From NCBI RefSeq assembly GCF_030704535.1, contig NC_081822.1, positions 7,234,501 to 7,298,500 of the forward strand: a stretch of DNA of 64,000 nucleotides. The letters are read 5' to 3'. Positions 21,740-34,625 of this stretch are shown in pieces. The position numbers were made by a program, and so were the translations under genes. How positions within the stretch are numbered: the first letter of the stretch is position 1; every line of letters starts with the position of its first letter. Source of the stretch: Vitis vinifera (lineage: Eukaryota; Streptophyta; Magnoliopsida; Vitales; Vitaceae). Under the pieces are notes generated by a model. The model did no database searches and had not been told where the DNA came from. It was given only the letters and a program-made list of their open reading frames with translations.

Positions 21740-22996
21740 TCATGCATGCAACAAAACCCCAGTACCCCCCAAGATATGCAAATACAAAGCAAGGCATATG
21801 GTAACGATAACAGAAGACTTGGCACCAACATATCTGATAACTTCAAGTCCTCTATCCACAACCTCCTCATGTGCTACATTTAAACTTCTCTTCAAACCAT
21901 CTGCCAGCTTCCACAACAGAAACTCCACAACTGACTTGATGGTTTCAAATGTCACCCTCCCAGTCAAATCAAGCACAAACTTCCTGTTGCTGGGGACAGC
22001 CAATGCAGATGAAGCCTTGTCCACCCACCCACCATTCTGAATCCCATTGGGGGGGCTTCCCACTTTCAGTTTGGTTGAAGATGTTTCCTGCTTAGAAACC
22101 TCCTCATCAACAAAAGAACAAGGACTTGAACTCGAATTATTTGAAGTCGTCAACACTTGGTGAGATGTTTTCACAAGTGTTTCCACAGCACCATTACATA
22201 AAGAAACCAAAATGTCTCTCACTTTGATTTGGTGCTTAGGATTGGTCAACCCAGCAAATAATTCATCATAAGTGTTGATATCCATCGTTTTATCAAGATA
22301 CACTGCCACTGCTGTGCTCACAAACATCTGAATGCAATCAGCTATGAGTGGCTTACATTTATCACCACACACCACATTCACCCATTTGGGCGCAGTCGAT
22401 ACCTCTGCCCCATCTAGGGCCGCAGCATTCCGGTTATTTTCATTTGATCCATCATGGGAGGCACCTCTGGCGTAAAACCCCATAACCAAGTTCCGGGCAA
22501 AGCTACCAACGACCACCGAAGCAAAACCAGTCCCAGCGGAAGAAAATAGTCTCTCCATAATGCTATCAGAGAAACTCGAATCCCCTGACCTTGTTTGTGC
22601 ATCATTCTCAATCCTTGCATCCAACCGATACCCTCGCAAAATTCCCACAGTCAAAGCCTCCATGACCCCAATCATCGACCCAGAGAACTCCTCAGACTTC
22701 ACAATTTTCGAAATCTGCTTCAAACTATTGGGAATTTGGTCCGTATCTGACTGTAAAAATTCCTTCAAGTCCTTGGAGACGACTCCAACGGTTTCTGCGG
22801 AATCCGAAGCCATCTCGGCTATAGAAATTAGCGCTCCGAGCAGCTTAAACAACCTCTGCCTCTTCCTAACCACATAGGGCCAGTGATAAACCTTGTAAGC
22901 ACCAAAACTGGATACACCGAACACAGCAAGTAAAACAACCAGTTTCTTCCTTCTCCGCGCTAAATCCAAAGCCTTCTTCACCAGCTCAAGATCCAT
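21740..22996 (-). CDS. Protein PHLOEM PROTEIN 2-LIKE A10-type, 418 aa, membrane-associated
   Basis: Intronless frame of 418 codons plus TGA. The frame stays open to a TTG at 23008, but the ATG at 22996 ([19 protein letters not shown]) is the natural start. Directly behind a basic N-terminus lies a hydrophobic segment ([20 protein letters not shown], about residues 20-40), and a second lies near the C-terminus ([18 protein letters not shown]). In between are helical regions and a Ser-rich linker ([13 protein letters not shown]). The sequence resembles the plant proteins labelled PHLOEM PROTEIN 2-LIKE A10 (Arabidopsis At1g10150 type). Despite the name, I see no lectin-like PP2 domain. Function is unknown; the two end segments suggest an organelle or membrane protein. 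A possible 5' UTR intron runs from GTTCGT near 23211 to an acceptor TTTTGTAG near 23026 (inference from splice-like sequences only). Confidence 0.85.
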   Translation of the reverse strand: MDLELVKKALDLARRRKKLVVLLAVFGVSSFGAYKVYHWPYVVRKRQRLFKLLGALISIAEMASDSAETVGVVSKDLKEFLQSDTDQIPNSLKQISKIVKSEEFSGSMIGVMEALTVGILRGYRLDARIENDAQTRSGDSSFSDSIMERLFSSAGTGFASVVVGSFARNLVMGFYARGASHDGSNENNRNAAALDGAEVSTAPKWVNVVCGDKCKPLIADCIQMFVSTAVAVYLDKTMDINTYDELFAGLTNPKHQIKVRDILVSLCNGAVETLVKTSHQVLTTSNNSSSSPCSFVDEEVSKQETSSTKLKVGSPPNGIQNGGWVDKASSALAVPSNRKFVLDLTGRVTFETIKSVVEFLLWKLADGLKRSLNVAHEEVVDRGLEVIRYVGAKSSVIVTICLALYLHILGGTGVLLHA

Positions 22997-23429
22997 TCCC
23001 CAGAACAACCCTTGGAACTACAAAATCCAAAACCCTAGGGTTTCAATTAATCGACCAGAGTTGCGTATGCAGGGGTCTCGAGAATCAAAGATCCTAGGGT
23101 TTCGTTTCTTGTTGCAGATGTACAATCACGTCACAATAATTTTTGGGAATTGTATAGAGAATTGTGCAAATTTGGGGGAAATTAAATGCGGATAATGGTG
23201 AGAAGACGAACCTTTAGGAGAGAGGTTGTGCTGCAACTTGCAAACGTGAAGTTGTTTTCGTCCAGAAAAACGAAAAACATAAAAAAAAAAAAAAAAAAAA
23301 ACAAAACAATAAACAATAACTGGCCTAGAATGTTGGAGCACAGAAATTTCGCGCGACGACTTGTTATTCAAGCCCTACAGGGTGCGTTATGCGCACCTTC
23401 GATTCCAACAGGGTAGACATACTGCAACA

Positions 23430-25080
23430 TACGTATACGGTATACCAAGCCAAAACCTACCTCCCTCAAATTAGGCTTTCTGGTTTCTGGACATTTGTAC
23501 GTGGCTCCGCCTGACCCACTTTGCAGCCCAAAACATTTTTATCTAAAGAAGACAAAAGCTGTATGAAAATAAGTTTTTTAATATTAAAAAATTAAAATAG
23601 AAAATTTTGATTAAAGCGTCGTCTCATATATATATTTTTTCCCCCAAAAAAAATATAAATTTAAGATTAATTTAATTTTTTTTAATATTTTATTTTTATA
23701 GGGGTTTTCAAACTTTGTCAAACCTTTTTTGGTTAAGGTGTTAAGAGAGATTGGATGAGTTCAAAAGGAAAGTTTGTTAGCTTTGAGCTGATTGTGTGGG
23801 CCATACGCCTCTACTTGAAAGGTCAATGCGTGAATAATCAGAAATAAATATGATATGTACGATTCCGTGTGGGCGGGAATGGGTTTGGATGAGATCAAAG
23901 ACTCATATCTCCGGTTCGCACACCATCTGAAACGTGTGTTCAAAAAATTCGTGCGGGATCTCCAGTTCGCCTTTTTGGACACCATCTGAGATTCTGAAAC
24001 GCGTGTTCAAAATTCCTGCGGGATGGAGGTGCCAGGTGGACAGATGCCGCCTCTTGTTGAAAAGGAAAGAGACTGTATTGCCATTTTTCAAATTTTATTT
24101 TTTTATTATTTATTTTTTGAATATTGTAATTTTTTTATTAAGTATTATCTCAACTTAATCATTTAAAAAAAATTCTTTTTTTTTTCAATTTTTATTTTAA
24201 AATTTCATATATGAATTTGTCATTTATTTATTCAGAAAAGTTTTTAAGTCCTTCAAACATTATTATTTTACAGGTTCTTTTGATAATAAAATTAAAAATA
24301 ATAATTTATTATGTGTCTCGTAACAAATAAATAAAGTAAAATTATTATCATAAATAAATAAAATAAAAATATTTACAATTATAGCCATGACTATCAACAA
24401 AGATGGAATTAGCATCAATAGCGATGAGGATAAGAGAAGGAAGAAGGAAGAAGGAAGAAGGAAAAAGGCCAGAACCCATACTGACCTGTTAATATTAATC
24501 TTTATTTAAAATCATGTATATAAATTTATAAATTACATAAACCAATAAAAAATAAATTTTTAAGAATAAAAATTTCATAAATAAAATTTAATTGTCTTAT
24601 TTTTAAAATTCTATTATATTAATTATTAATAAATTTTTTAATATTTTCATAATAATTCAATAATAAAAGAGGCATAAAATAGTAAGTAAACTTAAAAACA
24701 ATTAAAAAGAACCTCATACATGTATCATTCATTTTATGTCCTTAAATACATACCAATTGGATAAATCATCAACAACAATTTTCCATACTTTTCTGATGGA
24801 TCAAAACCAAAAACAGAAGGCAAAACTAAGATAATGACCAAGATGAGATCTAGAAATTTTACATTGGAACTTCAAAATTGAAGATTAAGGCAAGCATATA
24901 AAGACAAGAAAAAACATTATTAAGGCAAGATGGTAGATGGTGATCACGATGAAAGTAGGAGTAGAAGCTTTCTTCAAGAAAAAACATTAAAAATACAAAG
25001 ACAAGATAGAAAAGAAAAAACCAAGATGGGGAGGAAAAAAAAACATGAGGATATCATATCACAAATATATAATCAAATCA

Positions 25081-25117
<37 letters not shown>

Positions 25118-25600
25118 TATCCAATCTTGATGGTGTCGGGCGAACTGTCTTCAATCTTGATGAATTCCAATTATAATAGTTGGCACAAATGTGAACCTCA
25201 TCTTTGGATATGCAATTATCTCAGGCTAAAGGAGTCTCAATTACAATTGGCTGATCCATCCTCAGATCTGCAAGCTGATTTTGCCATCAAAAGTCAAACC
25301 TTACTAATAATCAGCTATTGCATCCCAATTGGGAAGGCGAATCTATGAATTGAATCAAAGAAGCTTTCATGCTTTTAACAACATATATTGTCTCAATCAA
25401 GGATTTTTACAGGTAACCAGACGACAATCCTCACACAATCAATCAACACATAATTGCTCTATGAAAACTTGATTTGGCTTTCATCATGCAAGAGAATATG
25501 CTTCAACTTCAGTCATGGAAGCTCAGTAAGTGCTCTGACTCTTTAGTTCCCATGTCCATTTATCATACGACTGTACAGATCCATCCTTTGATGGGTCAGC
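23430..25600. other. Intergenic region, AT-rich, with a long A-tract
   Basis: No gene supported. A short block at about 23910-24030 carries CATCTGAGATTCTGAAACGC and a near copy (CACCATCTGAAACGTGTGTTC), a two-copy repeat. An A-run of about 31 bases stands at 25081-25111. Open frames at 24930-25130 owe their length to the A-tract. Confidence 0.5.
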
Positions 25601-25663
25601 AGAGCCTTTGCTTAGCTGAATTGAAGCATGGGTTTCTTGTAAAAGCATCACAACCCCTTGAGG

Positions 25664-28600
25664 CTACTTGGATTTTATAGGTATAATACAATCATCATCT
25701 TCAAGATCACTGAAAGATACATCTTCTTCATGTCCCACGGGGATGACAGTTCTACTGTAGGCACCTAATTCTAAGATTTCATCCTCCGGCCAATCATCCT
25801 CATCATCCTCGTAGTTCTGAATCAATACTTTAGAGGATGGACCAGGGAGAAAATCCTTGGTTCTGACCTCTGGCTTTTCTTCAATGACAGACTTATCACT
25901 GATTTGAGATTCGCTATTTGCAAGCGTGTACTTCTCAGTCTCCAAATCAGTTGTCACAGGGAAACTGACAGGTTCCAAAGCAAATGTCCTGAATGGCATG
26001 TTTTCAGAATGAGAATTATTGGTGGAGGCAGAATCCTCCTGATGTAAACTAGTGCTCTCTTTTGAATAGTAAGTGCTTCTTCCGGACCAGTCTGGTTCTG
26101 GCTTTGTTTTCTTTTGTAGTTCCTGCATCCACATTGCTCTAGCTGCCACAATCTATGAAGCAATAGATAATTTTAATCAGTCAGTGTGCATGAAAATAAG
26201 AGTTTGAAAAATAAAATAAAAAGTAACAATACCCCAGAAGAACCATGCTAACGTTTATAGATCCAGATAGTCTATAAACTAAAGAACTGACAAAGCATCT
26301 CTTCTACTAGGCAGATTAGAAACTTTACAAAATAATAAATGATAATGTATATCGTACCAAGTGCCACCAAATGATAGTTCATTTGGTGTACTACTGAAAG
26401 AAAAGAATCAATATTATCATCATGAGAAAAAAGAGACCTTCAGTCTTATTATAGTGCAAACAGCAATGTGATTCGCTACTAAGCATCAATCAAGCGTCAA
26501 AATTCTATATTATCAACAAAGCATGTCAACAACAGAGACTATGGATCTGTTTGGAAATTATTCTTAAAAATAGTTTTCTAACTTAGAAAACATTTTGACA
26601 AACTTTTTAACAGAAAATAGATTTTTTGAGAATTCATTTTGCAAATAGTTTACTTTTTAGAATAAAGTTGAGGTGTTTTTCATATGTGAGTTTTTCTAAT
26701 AAGAATTTTGTTTCTGAAAACAATTGCGAACTATTTTTAAGAATATTCTCAAAAATTGTTTTTTGAAAGTTGTTTTTGAAAACATTATCAAACAGGCCAT
26801 AAATGTTTCAAGGAATACTCCCTTCATCAAGTGATGCAAAACAGTAAAAACAAATTTTATCAATTCATTTTTAAAATTTAAACATCTAATAACTTGAGTG
26901 ATCATAGTTTAGACCAAGTTGAGAGCAAAAAATTGTACAACTTGATGTTTTGGTGTTGAACTTCAAATAGAAGGTGCATTGCGCATTCCATGTGCGCGAG
27001 GAAACATTTAATTAGGCCAAAAGATATTCGGTTCTAATGAGCTCCATTCAAAGTTGGAATATTGAAGTCTGCAAGGGGTTATAAATGGGCTGATAACTGT
27101 GACTAATTAGTAACTTTTAGTTTACAAATGTAACCATATGTAGGAGCTATGTTAATTTTTACAGACTGAAGTGAACTTTTAGGACTCAGAATTTGGGTTA
27201 CATGACAAATCCTACTTTGCTTTATTAAAAGCATAACAGTACATTTCCATAAATACCATAAACTGATTCCATTTGGAGGAAAATTTAAACCAAGCTTCAA
27301 ATCTAGAGCTTTGGCCTCAACAGAGAATAATGAGAACATTGTTTGAACCTATCAATCAGCAGTGGCTTAAAATATCACTAAGTAAACCCATTTCAAGAAA
27401 TTTTTGTGGAATAAGCAAAAATGACAAGGATGCTGTGTAAAAAAAAATGACTTACCTGAGGTGTTGACAAAAGCTCTGCATCTTGTCTATTAAGTCTTGA
27501 ATGCAGGAGAACAAAATAGATCTTCCAAAAATAGCCCTTGCTCATATGGCTAGGACACAGTTCAATACGGAGAGCAGCTAATCTAGGTGCAAGATGTTCA
27601 ATGGCCAAAGCATGATCTTCCTGAGCGTCGGACATGTCAAAATCTAAAACAAAGAAAAGAAAGGCACATGATTACAGTTCAATGCAAGGGTTCATGATAT
27701 CCATCCTGAGAGATACATGGTACACAATTTTACAATTGTTCAAGTAAAATTTCCTTATAAATTGTAACTTATGCAATTCATGCTCTTGTAAATGACTGAG
27801 GATACTTCACCTTTTTCAGTATAAAGACATAAAGGCTGCAATTATCAAACATCGTATATTTTCCTAATAGCTACTCCTAAATCACACATACATAAAAGAC
27901 TTTCCCCTATACTATACAATTAATGTTGTTGTTCACAATGATGCTATAAATCATGCTTCTAATAGGAACCCATTTCTCCTCGCAAAATAGGTAGATGAAT
28001 GTTAACTCCAAATATGCACTACACAAAATGCTTTTACCTTAACTTGTCTTGGCTAATTATACTGGAAACCACCGTTAAAGATTCAAAATGCCATTCTATA
28101 TGTTTCTTATATTTTTAAAATATGATATATACAGTGGACAGTTCTATATATGCTGAACATCCCAATGTGACTGTCACCTAGGCGCAGTCTAGGCTTCGCC
28201 AAATTCGCAGCTTGTATCCAAATGCCCGATCGCCTAAAATACCCCAACACAAAGAAACAAATTACCACTAGTTTGACAGGACGACATCTGAATATTAAAG
28301 ATCAATGGAGAAATCTACATTTGGGAGATTAGAAGTAACAAATTCATAGAAGTTCAGGTCCTACAATTTGCTATTAGAAAGAACAATATCTTTGTGGTTG
28401 AATGGTATAAAATCTTTAAAGGAATCAAACTAGACACCCTATAACTAGTCCAATGAACCAAACATATAATCAAACATTGCGTGTACAACACCCAAAATCT
28501 TATTTCAATTTCTATGGGTACTCAATTATCAACACCAACTTAGTATATCAAAAAGTGATAAAGCTTTTACCAACACCAAACATTTGGATTGCTTCAATCT

Positions 28601-29321
28601 TTACCAGCGTAAATAGGATGTCAATGTGTCCAATACAAGGGTTGCGAATTATAGAATCCATTAAACTAACAAAGCCAAAAAAAAACGTACCATCCAGGTC
28701 GTCTTCCTCCTCCAAAGGAAAATCCAACCAAGTCTCAGGATGATGCGCAATGTTCCTCGCGAAAGCCAAAACCTCCTCGGTGATCCCAGGGATGCCCTCG
28801 AAATCGTACTCCTCCACCGAATCCCGGCCGTCCGATCGAAACGGCAGAAAATTCGAATCCATCTCCGAAATCTCTGAAACCGCTCTATTATTCGATGGAT
28901 TCGAGATCTCTGGCCTGAATCGTCCCCCGATCCCTGCGATATCGTCGCGGATACCAACGGAATCGAACGTCTCCTCGTCGGAAATTTCACCGGAAACGGA
29001 CTGATCGGAGGGCTCGCATTGTTCAAGATCGGAGATTGATTCAACGTCGTGAGGATTAGATGGCGCGGAGGACTGTGCAGGAGGAGGAGGAGCAAGAAAC
29101 GAGGCGACGCCCCACAGCTGACGAGTTAGGGTTTGTTTGAATTCGGTGAGGTCTTCTTTGACGCCTCGGCCGTGTTGATCCAACTCTGGTTCCTCCGTAT
29201 TCTTTTCTTCTCTGGTCTCAGGGATGGTTGTGTCGTCACCATCATCCTCACCTTCACCGTCACGGTCATCGTCTAGACGGAGAGAGTTGGCCAGCGATCG
29301 AGCCAACCATGACATTTCCAT
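25664..29321 (-). CDS. BSD domain-containing protein, three exons, 435 aa
   Basis: Exon 1 is 29321-28691, exon 2 is 27643-27456 and exon 3 is 26152-25664. The donors are GTACGT and GTAAGT, the acceptors TTTTAG and TCATAG, and the joined length is 1308 bp in frame. The ATG at 29321 (MEMSWLARSLAN) was chosen; the codon before it is GTG. The N-terminal third is very acidic, then Ser/Pro-rich. The BSD domain spans about residues 185-270: FARNIAHHPETWLDFPL, then SDAQEDHALAIEHLAPRLAA and the diagnostic Phe-Trp pair in KGYFWKIYFVLLHSRL (249-250). The C-terminal tail is acidic (EDDEDDWPEDE). BSD domains occur in TFIIH p62, synapse-associated proteins and DOS2-like proteins and are thought to mediate protein or lipid contacts; the plant members are poorly characterised. 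The domain is split by both introns. Intron 2 (1303 bp) holds a MITE. Confidence 0.9.
26542..26799. mobile_element. MITE-like element in intron 2 of the BSD gene
   Basis: The ends TGGATCTGTTTGG and, at the right, TCAAACAGGCCA are imperfect inverted repeats (TGG(A/C)(T/C)TGTTTG(G/A)). They are flanked by TA on both sides (CTA / TAA). The interior is full of complementary A/T-rich pieces such as AATTATTCTTAAAAATAGTT and AACTATTTTTAAGAATATT. About 258 bp. Superfamily not certain. Confidence 0.6.
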
Positions 29322-30313
29322 CACGCGAAAGAAAAATGACTGACGGATCCCGAGGGTTAAGAAAAAAGGTTAATTAATTAATCAATTAATTAATCACGTA
29401 GGAGGTCCATGCAGCAGAAGCCCGGGAGGAGGGACATCGCCTTTTGGTTCCGCACAAATCCACTTCACATTCTCGTTTAGCAGAAATTTTTATACGTAGT
29501 CATTCAAATGGCGGCCTAACTAAATAAAATAATGCATTATTGATTTTTATTTAACAATTAATAATAATAATAATAATCTTGCTCTTCTGAAATGAATCTC
29601 GCACAATATAATCTAAATATAATTCTTAGTTTCAAGAATTATTTCAAATTTTATCATAAATTTTGACAGTGAGCGCACTAACTAGCGATTTCCATTTATA
29701 TATAGAGCTAGTGCTAAGATTCATACCATGTAGCAAAACCTAATCCAACAATCTCGTAAACATAGAACATTGTCTGAATTGGTTCGGGCTTAGATCTTTG
29801 GGCGGGCTGAGCCTGCAAAATGGGTAGGCCCAATCCATTTATTGAAAAACAAAAAAGTTGTTTTGTTTGGGCTGAGTAACCGTCATTTTGCCTAGTCATT
29901 TTTTATTGGGTCGGATTCAACATTACTTTTTTTGTTTTTAAAGCTTCCCCAATGAATTGATAATTTGGCAAAGTGGGTTATCCTTCATGGGCCATAGATT
30001 TATGCTATTCTTTTTCATTTGGTCAATCATATAAATTAAGACGAAGGAATAAAGAAAAGCGAACCACGTTTGATCCATTGAATGGTAATTTGTCTTGAGA
30101 CATTTGGACGGCATTATTATACATCAATCAATCAATCATACCAAAAAAGTTGATTCACAACTTTTAAGGCTTTATCAGGATGATCTTCTTTTCTGCGAAG
30201 ACTTTCCACCGTCATCCAAACCTGCTACTATTACAGTTTATTGTTTTCTCCTCATTTCAACCCCTGTTTTCCCGCTCATTCGCATGAGAAATCAAGGGAA
30301 AATAGATGGGAAA

Positions 30314-30826
30314 CTAAAGCACGGTGCCTTGCTCCAAGGCAAATAGAGTTCCAGGACTCAAAAATGGAAAAGAAGGCCAAGCAGAAGACGGGGACGAACA
30401 GATTTGAAGAGAAGTATTGGCCATTAATGAATCATCACAGAACATCCCAGGTAGCAAATGGCCATAGGTGGTGGTCGGCGTTGCGGCTCCTTTTGGACAA
30501 CCAGAGAGCAGAATCGGCTGGGTGATATTATCATCAGATTGTAGAAACGATGGCACCGGCAGCGGTAGGGGAGGGGGAGCCATGCTTTTGAGACGCTGAG
30601 ATTTGAGCTTCGGTGCGCCCGTGAGCCGCTGAACCACCTTCCGGAAGTTGGTGGAGTTCACCCTGTAGACTTTAGGTGGTGGCAGCTGCTGTAATATTCC
30701 AGTTCTTTTCCCTGGTTTTGGCCGAGGTTTACGGACTGAATGAAGGGACTGAACCGGCTTCACGGAAACAACTAGAGAATTAGAAGAGGATGATGACCAC
30801 GAGGAAGAATAAGTGTAAGAATCCAT
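30314..30826 (-). CDS. VQ-motif protein, 170 aa
   Basis: Single exon from the ATG at 30826 to a TAG at 30314. The defining VQ signature FxxxVQxLTG is FRKVVQRLTG at residues 61-70. It is preceded by a basic, Pro-rich region (VRKPRPKPGKRTGILQQLPP) that could act as a nuclear signal, and by a Ser-rich start. The C-terminal half is Pro/Leu/Ser-rich without a fold I recognise and includes PLPLPVPSFL. VQ proteins are plant cofactors that bind WRKY transcription factors and MAP kinase substrates in defence and development. Most lack introns and are 100-250 aa, as here. A TATATA stands 45-50 bp upstream on the minus strand (30871-30876), implying a short leader. Which VQ subgroup it belongs to I cannot say. 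Confidence 0.9.
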   Translation of the reverse strand: MDSYTYSSSWSSSSSNSLVVSVKPVQSLHSVRKPRPKPGKRTGILQQLPPPKVYRVNSTNFRKVVQRLTGAPKLKSQRLKSMAPPPLPLPVPSFLQSDDNITQPILLSGCPKGAATPTTTYGHLLPGMFCDDSLMANTSLQICSSPSSAWPSFPFLSPGTLFALEQGTVL

Positions 30827-32689
30827 ATCCGCTGGTGGGGTAGATTTGTTTGAACTGCGAGGCCATAGGATATATAGAAAATAACATAGAGTAGTGGCGC
30901 CAACGTCTAAATGGTTGAATATTCTTCGTATACCAGATAGAAACTGGATATTCTATGAATCAAAATAAAATGTTGTAAGCCGGCGGCGCATTTGGGTCAA
31001 ACTCGATGGAATTCGCTCATGACCAGAAAAATCTAGCCATATGAGCTCAGAAGTTTATGGAATTCTACTAACCCAATGCCGACACGTTGGCATGAGTCCC
31101 AATATATCTGATGCCGGCAATTTTTTGTAGTCTTCTAGATGGACAAGGGCATGATTGGCAAAATCGTGGTCAAAATGCTAGAGTTTGACCAAGGGTAAGA
31201 GTCATGTATCTTCAATGAATCTTTTCTTCATTTTGTTGACTTTATGTGCAGTTTCAGGTGTTAACCCAGGAACTGATAGAACGTACGACTTCAGATAGTT
31301 AGAATGTCGGCATCACGAAGGAGCTCTTCAACTGTTCAATTGATCTAGATTGGTAAAGCCTCTGGTCATAAATATCTAAGTATGCCAAAGAAGTTTGGAA
31401 ATACTTTCCGAAAGAACATGATCTAAAATTTTGGTATCTTTACCTCAAAGTTTGAAATTTCTTTTATTAGAATAGTTTATTTTAAAATTTATTGCTTTTT
31501 TTCTAAGATAATTTTTTGTCTTAATGGAAAAAATATTTTTTTCTTCTTTTTATTTTTAATTTTTAACTTTGTTATTACTTAAATCCAATTTTTTATCCAA
31601 ATCAAACCAGAATTATTTTTAGATATTTTAGATTACTATTGGTTTAAAAACAAATTAAACAACCTTAAATTTGTGCTATTTAAATAAAAATAAATTTATT
31701 ATAAATTATTTTAAAATAAATTAGAAATCATATGATATACCATAAAAAAATAAACATTAATTTAAAATTTTTCTAACGTTTTCTTAGTAACCAAACTTTT
31801 AAGTAAAATTCTATAATATTGAATGGAGGATTTTTTTTTTTTTGAGTAATTGGATGTGCAAGATTAGATCTTAACCATCTATTTTAAACTTGAACAAAAA
31901 AAAAAAAGATAATTTATTAAATGAATAATTAGTTCTTGATTTCCATTCTTTCTCTTCTTCTTTTACCTCTTCTCCCTCTGTTATTTGTCCTTAATTCTTT
32001 CATTCTATCTCTTTCTTCCATTCTCTCTCTTTAGATTCATCATACTAATGAAAGATATCTCTCAACCCAAATCCTCGTGTCTTCAATTGCTTTCATCATC
32101 ATCCAATCCTTCGAGTTGATTGAATAAGAAAATATTGTTATATATATATATAGTTTTGTTTTGTTTTTTTTATGATTGATTTTTTATTAATTTATTTTAC
32201 ATACTTTTAAAACCATTTAGAATAGAATACCATTTCTCAAAATTAGGCTATCAGAATTAGGTACCTCTCCTCAAGATGAGGCAACCAATGGTCCGAAGAC
32301 AAACTATTTTTGGTAAATGAAAAACATAAGCAAAGTATGGTAACATATGTCTTAGTAAAAAATAAACAATGTTACAAAAAGCAAATAATGTTCGAATTCA
32401 CACAATGAACAATAATCATGCACTTCATTTTTAGTTTGATTTCTTATCGATTCACACCCTGCACTTTTCTTGAATATTTTTCTTCATTATGTTTAAATTC
32501 ATACCCTCTTTAAAATTTTCATTTTTTTTATTTTTTAAAAATTATCAATATTTAATCGATCCACCTTTAAAAGGCATTTACTTGATTAAGAGGACGCCAT
32601 GAATTTTCTCCCTTATCCAATTGAGGAAATTACAAACATCTCTCATGCAGATACAACATTCTCATTGTGTTCCTTAGGATTGCCCTTTT

Positions 32690-32890
32690 ATGGGGTCAAA
32701 CAACCCCCGTATCGGGTCGAGGATCGACTTTGATATCAATTATAAAGACCCGCACCTAACCGTATACATATTGTTTATTCTAGACCCAAAGGAGTTTTTA
32801 TGACTTTAAAACATGTCTATTTGATTGAGAGGGTTTACATATATAGTATTAGAAATTTTATTCCCTATCCGATGACATCACATAATCAAA
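32690..32890 (-). mobile_element. TRIM-like LTR fossil
   Basis: The block AAAGACCCGCACCTAACCGT, followed by TTTAAAACATGTCTATTTGA, a GGTTTACA-like piece and TCCCTATCCGATG, is the familiar terminal repeat of small non-coding LTR elements of plants. The adjoining GACTTTGATATCA is the complement of a decayed Met-tRNA primer site, so the element reads on the minus strand. Only one terminal repeat and the start of the interior are seen. Old, no coding capacity. Confidence 0.55.
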
Positions 32891-34389
32891 TCATTTCCAT
32901 ATAAAATTGAAATTACAATAAAAGAAATTAATAATACTTTTAAAATTTTAAAATTTATAAAAGTATAAAAAATGTGAAGATGGTATAAAAAAATGTAAGT
33001 ATGATCACATTTTTCATACTCTCCTCACATTTTTTGTATTCTCTTCCCATTTTTCATAATGCCCCACCTTCTTTCATACACTTTTTTAAAATTTAAAAAT
33101 TATTAAAAAAATAATATCTATATGTTATCTAATCCTCTTCATATAAAAATTGAAATTACAATAAAAAATAATGATACTATTTTGAGTTAATAATAGATAG
33201 ATTCAATATTCTAATTTTTACCAATAATTACATGCTCTTTACATATCATAAAATAAACAACAATTATTCTTTTTAAAATTTTTATTATTGCTTAAATGGA
33301 ATAAATTTGGATAATCACTTAATATTTTCCCAATGCAATCACTTTAAAAATGATTTGTTCCAAAATCAATTTTTTTCTATATATATAATCATTATTTTCT
33401 ATGTATATAATTAATTATAAATAAAATAAATTCTCTACCTAATATGTTGTAAAAAAAATTATTCTAAAAAATAATATAAAAGGTAGAAGAGTTTTTTGCC
33501 CAAATATTTTTAAAATAACATAATTTATTTATTTTTTCAAATATTTATTGCACAAATTTTATATTTTCCATAATCAAATCTACAACTTTACAATGTCTTA
33601 ATCACAAAAAAAAAAAGTCTTCTATTATCTCCATTCACCTCCACATTCTCAAACCTTCCCCATTGAATTTTGCAATGTTTTAAATTTTCCGTACAATTTA
33701 TAATTTTAGTTTTGATTAAATTTTATTTTAATTTTTTTACCATATTTAGAAAATAAATTCTTAAATGCTTGTTGTATTTTTTTTATAGTATGATTAGATT
33801 GGTACATTAAATTAAATTTTTAACAAAAAGAAAAATCAATTGTAAAATAGTATTGGAACGTGTGATACATAAGATTCCATTCCTTTAAAATATAATTTAA
33901 TCTCTTGGTGAAGTGTGGAATAGGGTTTTTTTTTTTAATTTTTTTTTTTTTTTTTACTTCACCTTAAATTCTCATATTTCGTGATGTTCGAAAATAAATT
34001 AATATGCTATCTTTCCAAAATTAGAAAATTGGCTAATAGAACCTAATAGTCATTATCTATCATTTAATTGAAAATTTCAAATTTGTGAAGTAAATTCCAT
34101 TTAAAAAAAATAAGTTATTTATTTTTATTTGTTTTAAATAAGTGCATGAAAAAGACAGTTTTGGATACTTCGTTTTCTTTGAGAGAATGGGCCCACATAC
34201 AAATTATCATCCCAAAAAAGGGACCCACATGATAGGGCATAGAGTCAGTGCATTTAGGTCCCTTCCAAGTTGGTTACCTAATATATATTAAGCAAATCGT
34301 GATTTTGGTCAAAGTGTTTATGATGACAATTTGACTTGTTAGTTATTCAGGTATTTTTCATGTCAGGGTAATGAATTAGATTAAGAGAT

Positions 34390-34625
34390 TTTTCGTATTA
34401 TTTAAAATTAGATAAAATTCACATTTTTTTGAGTTGGATTGGGCTTCTCACCGCCAACATGGGGTTCACTCCAACCCATGAACCTTTGTTCTAATACCAC
34501 TTCTGATAGAGTTTTGAAATATCATTTGAAAATTAATTGGTTTTTTTTTTAAGGATAAGTTAAATCTTTTATAATATTCGACATCACATTTTATAGGTCT
34601 GTTCTAAGAATCATCATTTAGGTGA
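34390..34625 (-). mobile_element. Second TRIM-like LTR fossil
   Basis: CCAACCCATGAACCTTTG next to TTCTAATACCAC (complement of a Met-tRNA primer-site-like sequence) is followed by a decayed terminal repeat with ACATCACATTTTATAGGT. It reads on the minus strand. One repeat plus a scrap of the interior; old and non-coding. Confidence 0.4.

Noticed and set aside
22997-23008. Start of the PP2-A10-like protein at the upstream TTG
   Set aside because: An ATG lies four codons downstream, with the basic residues and hydrophobic segment expected; TTG starts are not used by ordinary plant genes.
25127-25680. Plus-strand open frames downstream of the BSD gene
   Set aside because: No motif; the region is probably 3' flank of the minus-strand gene.
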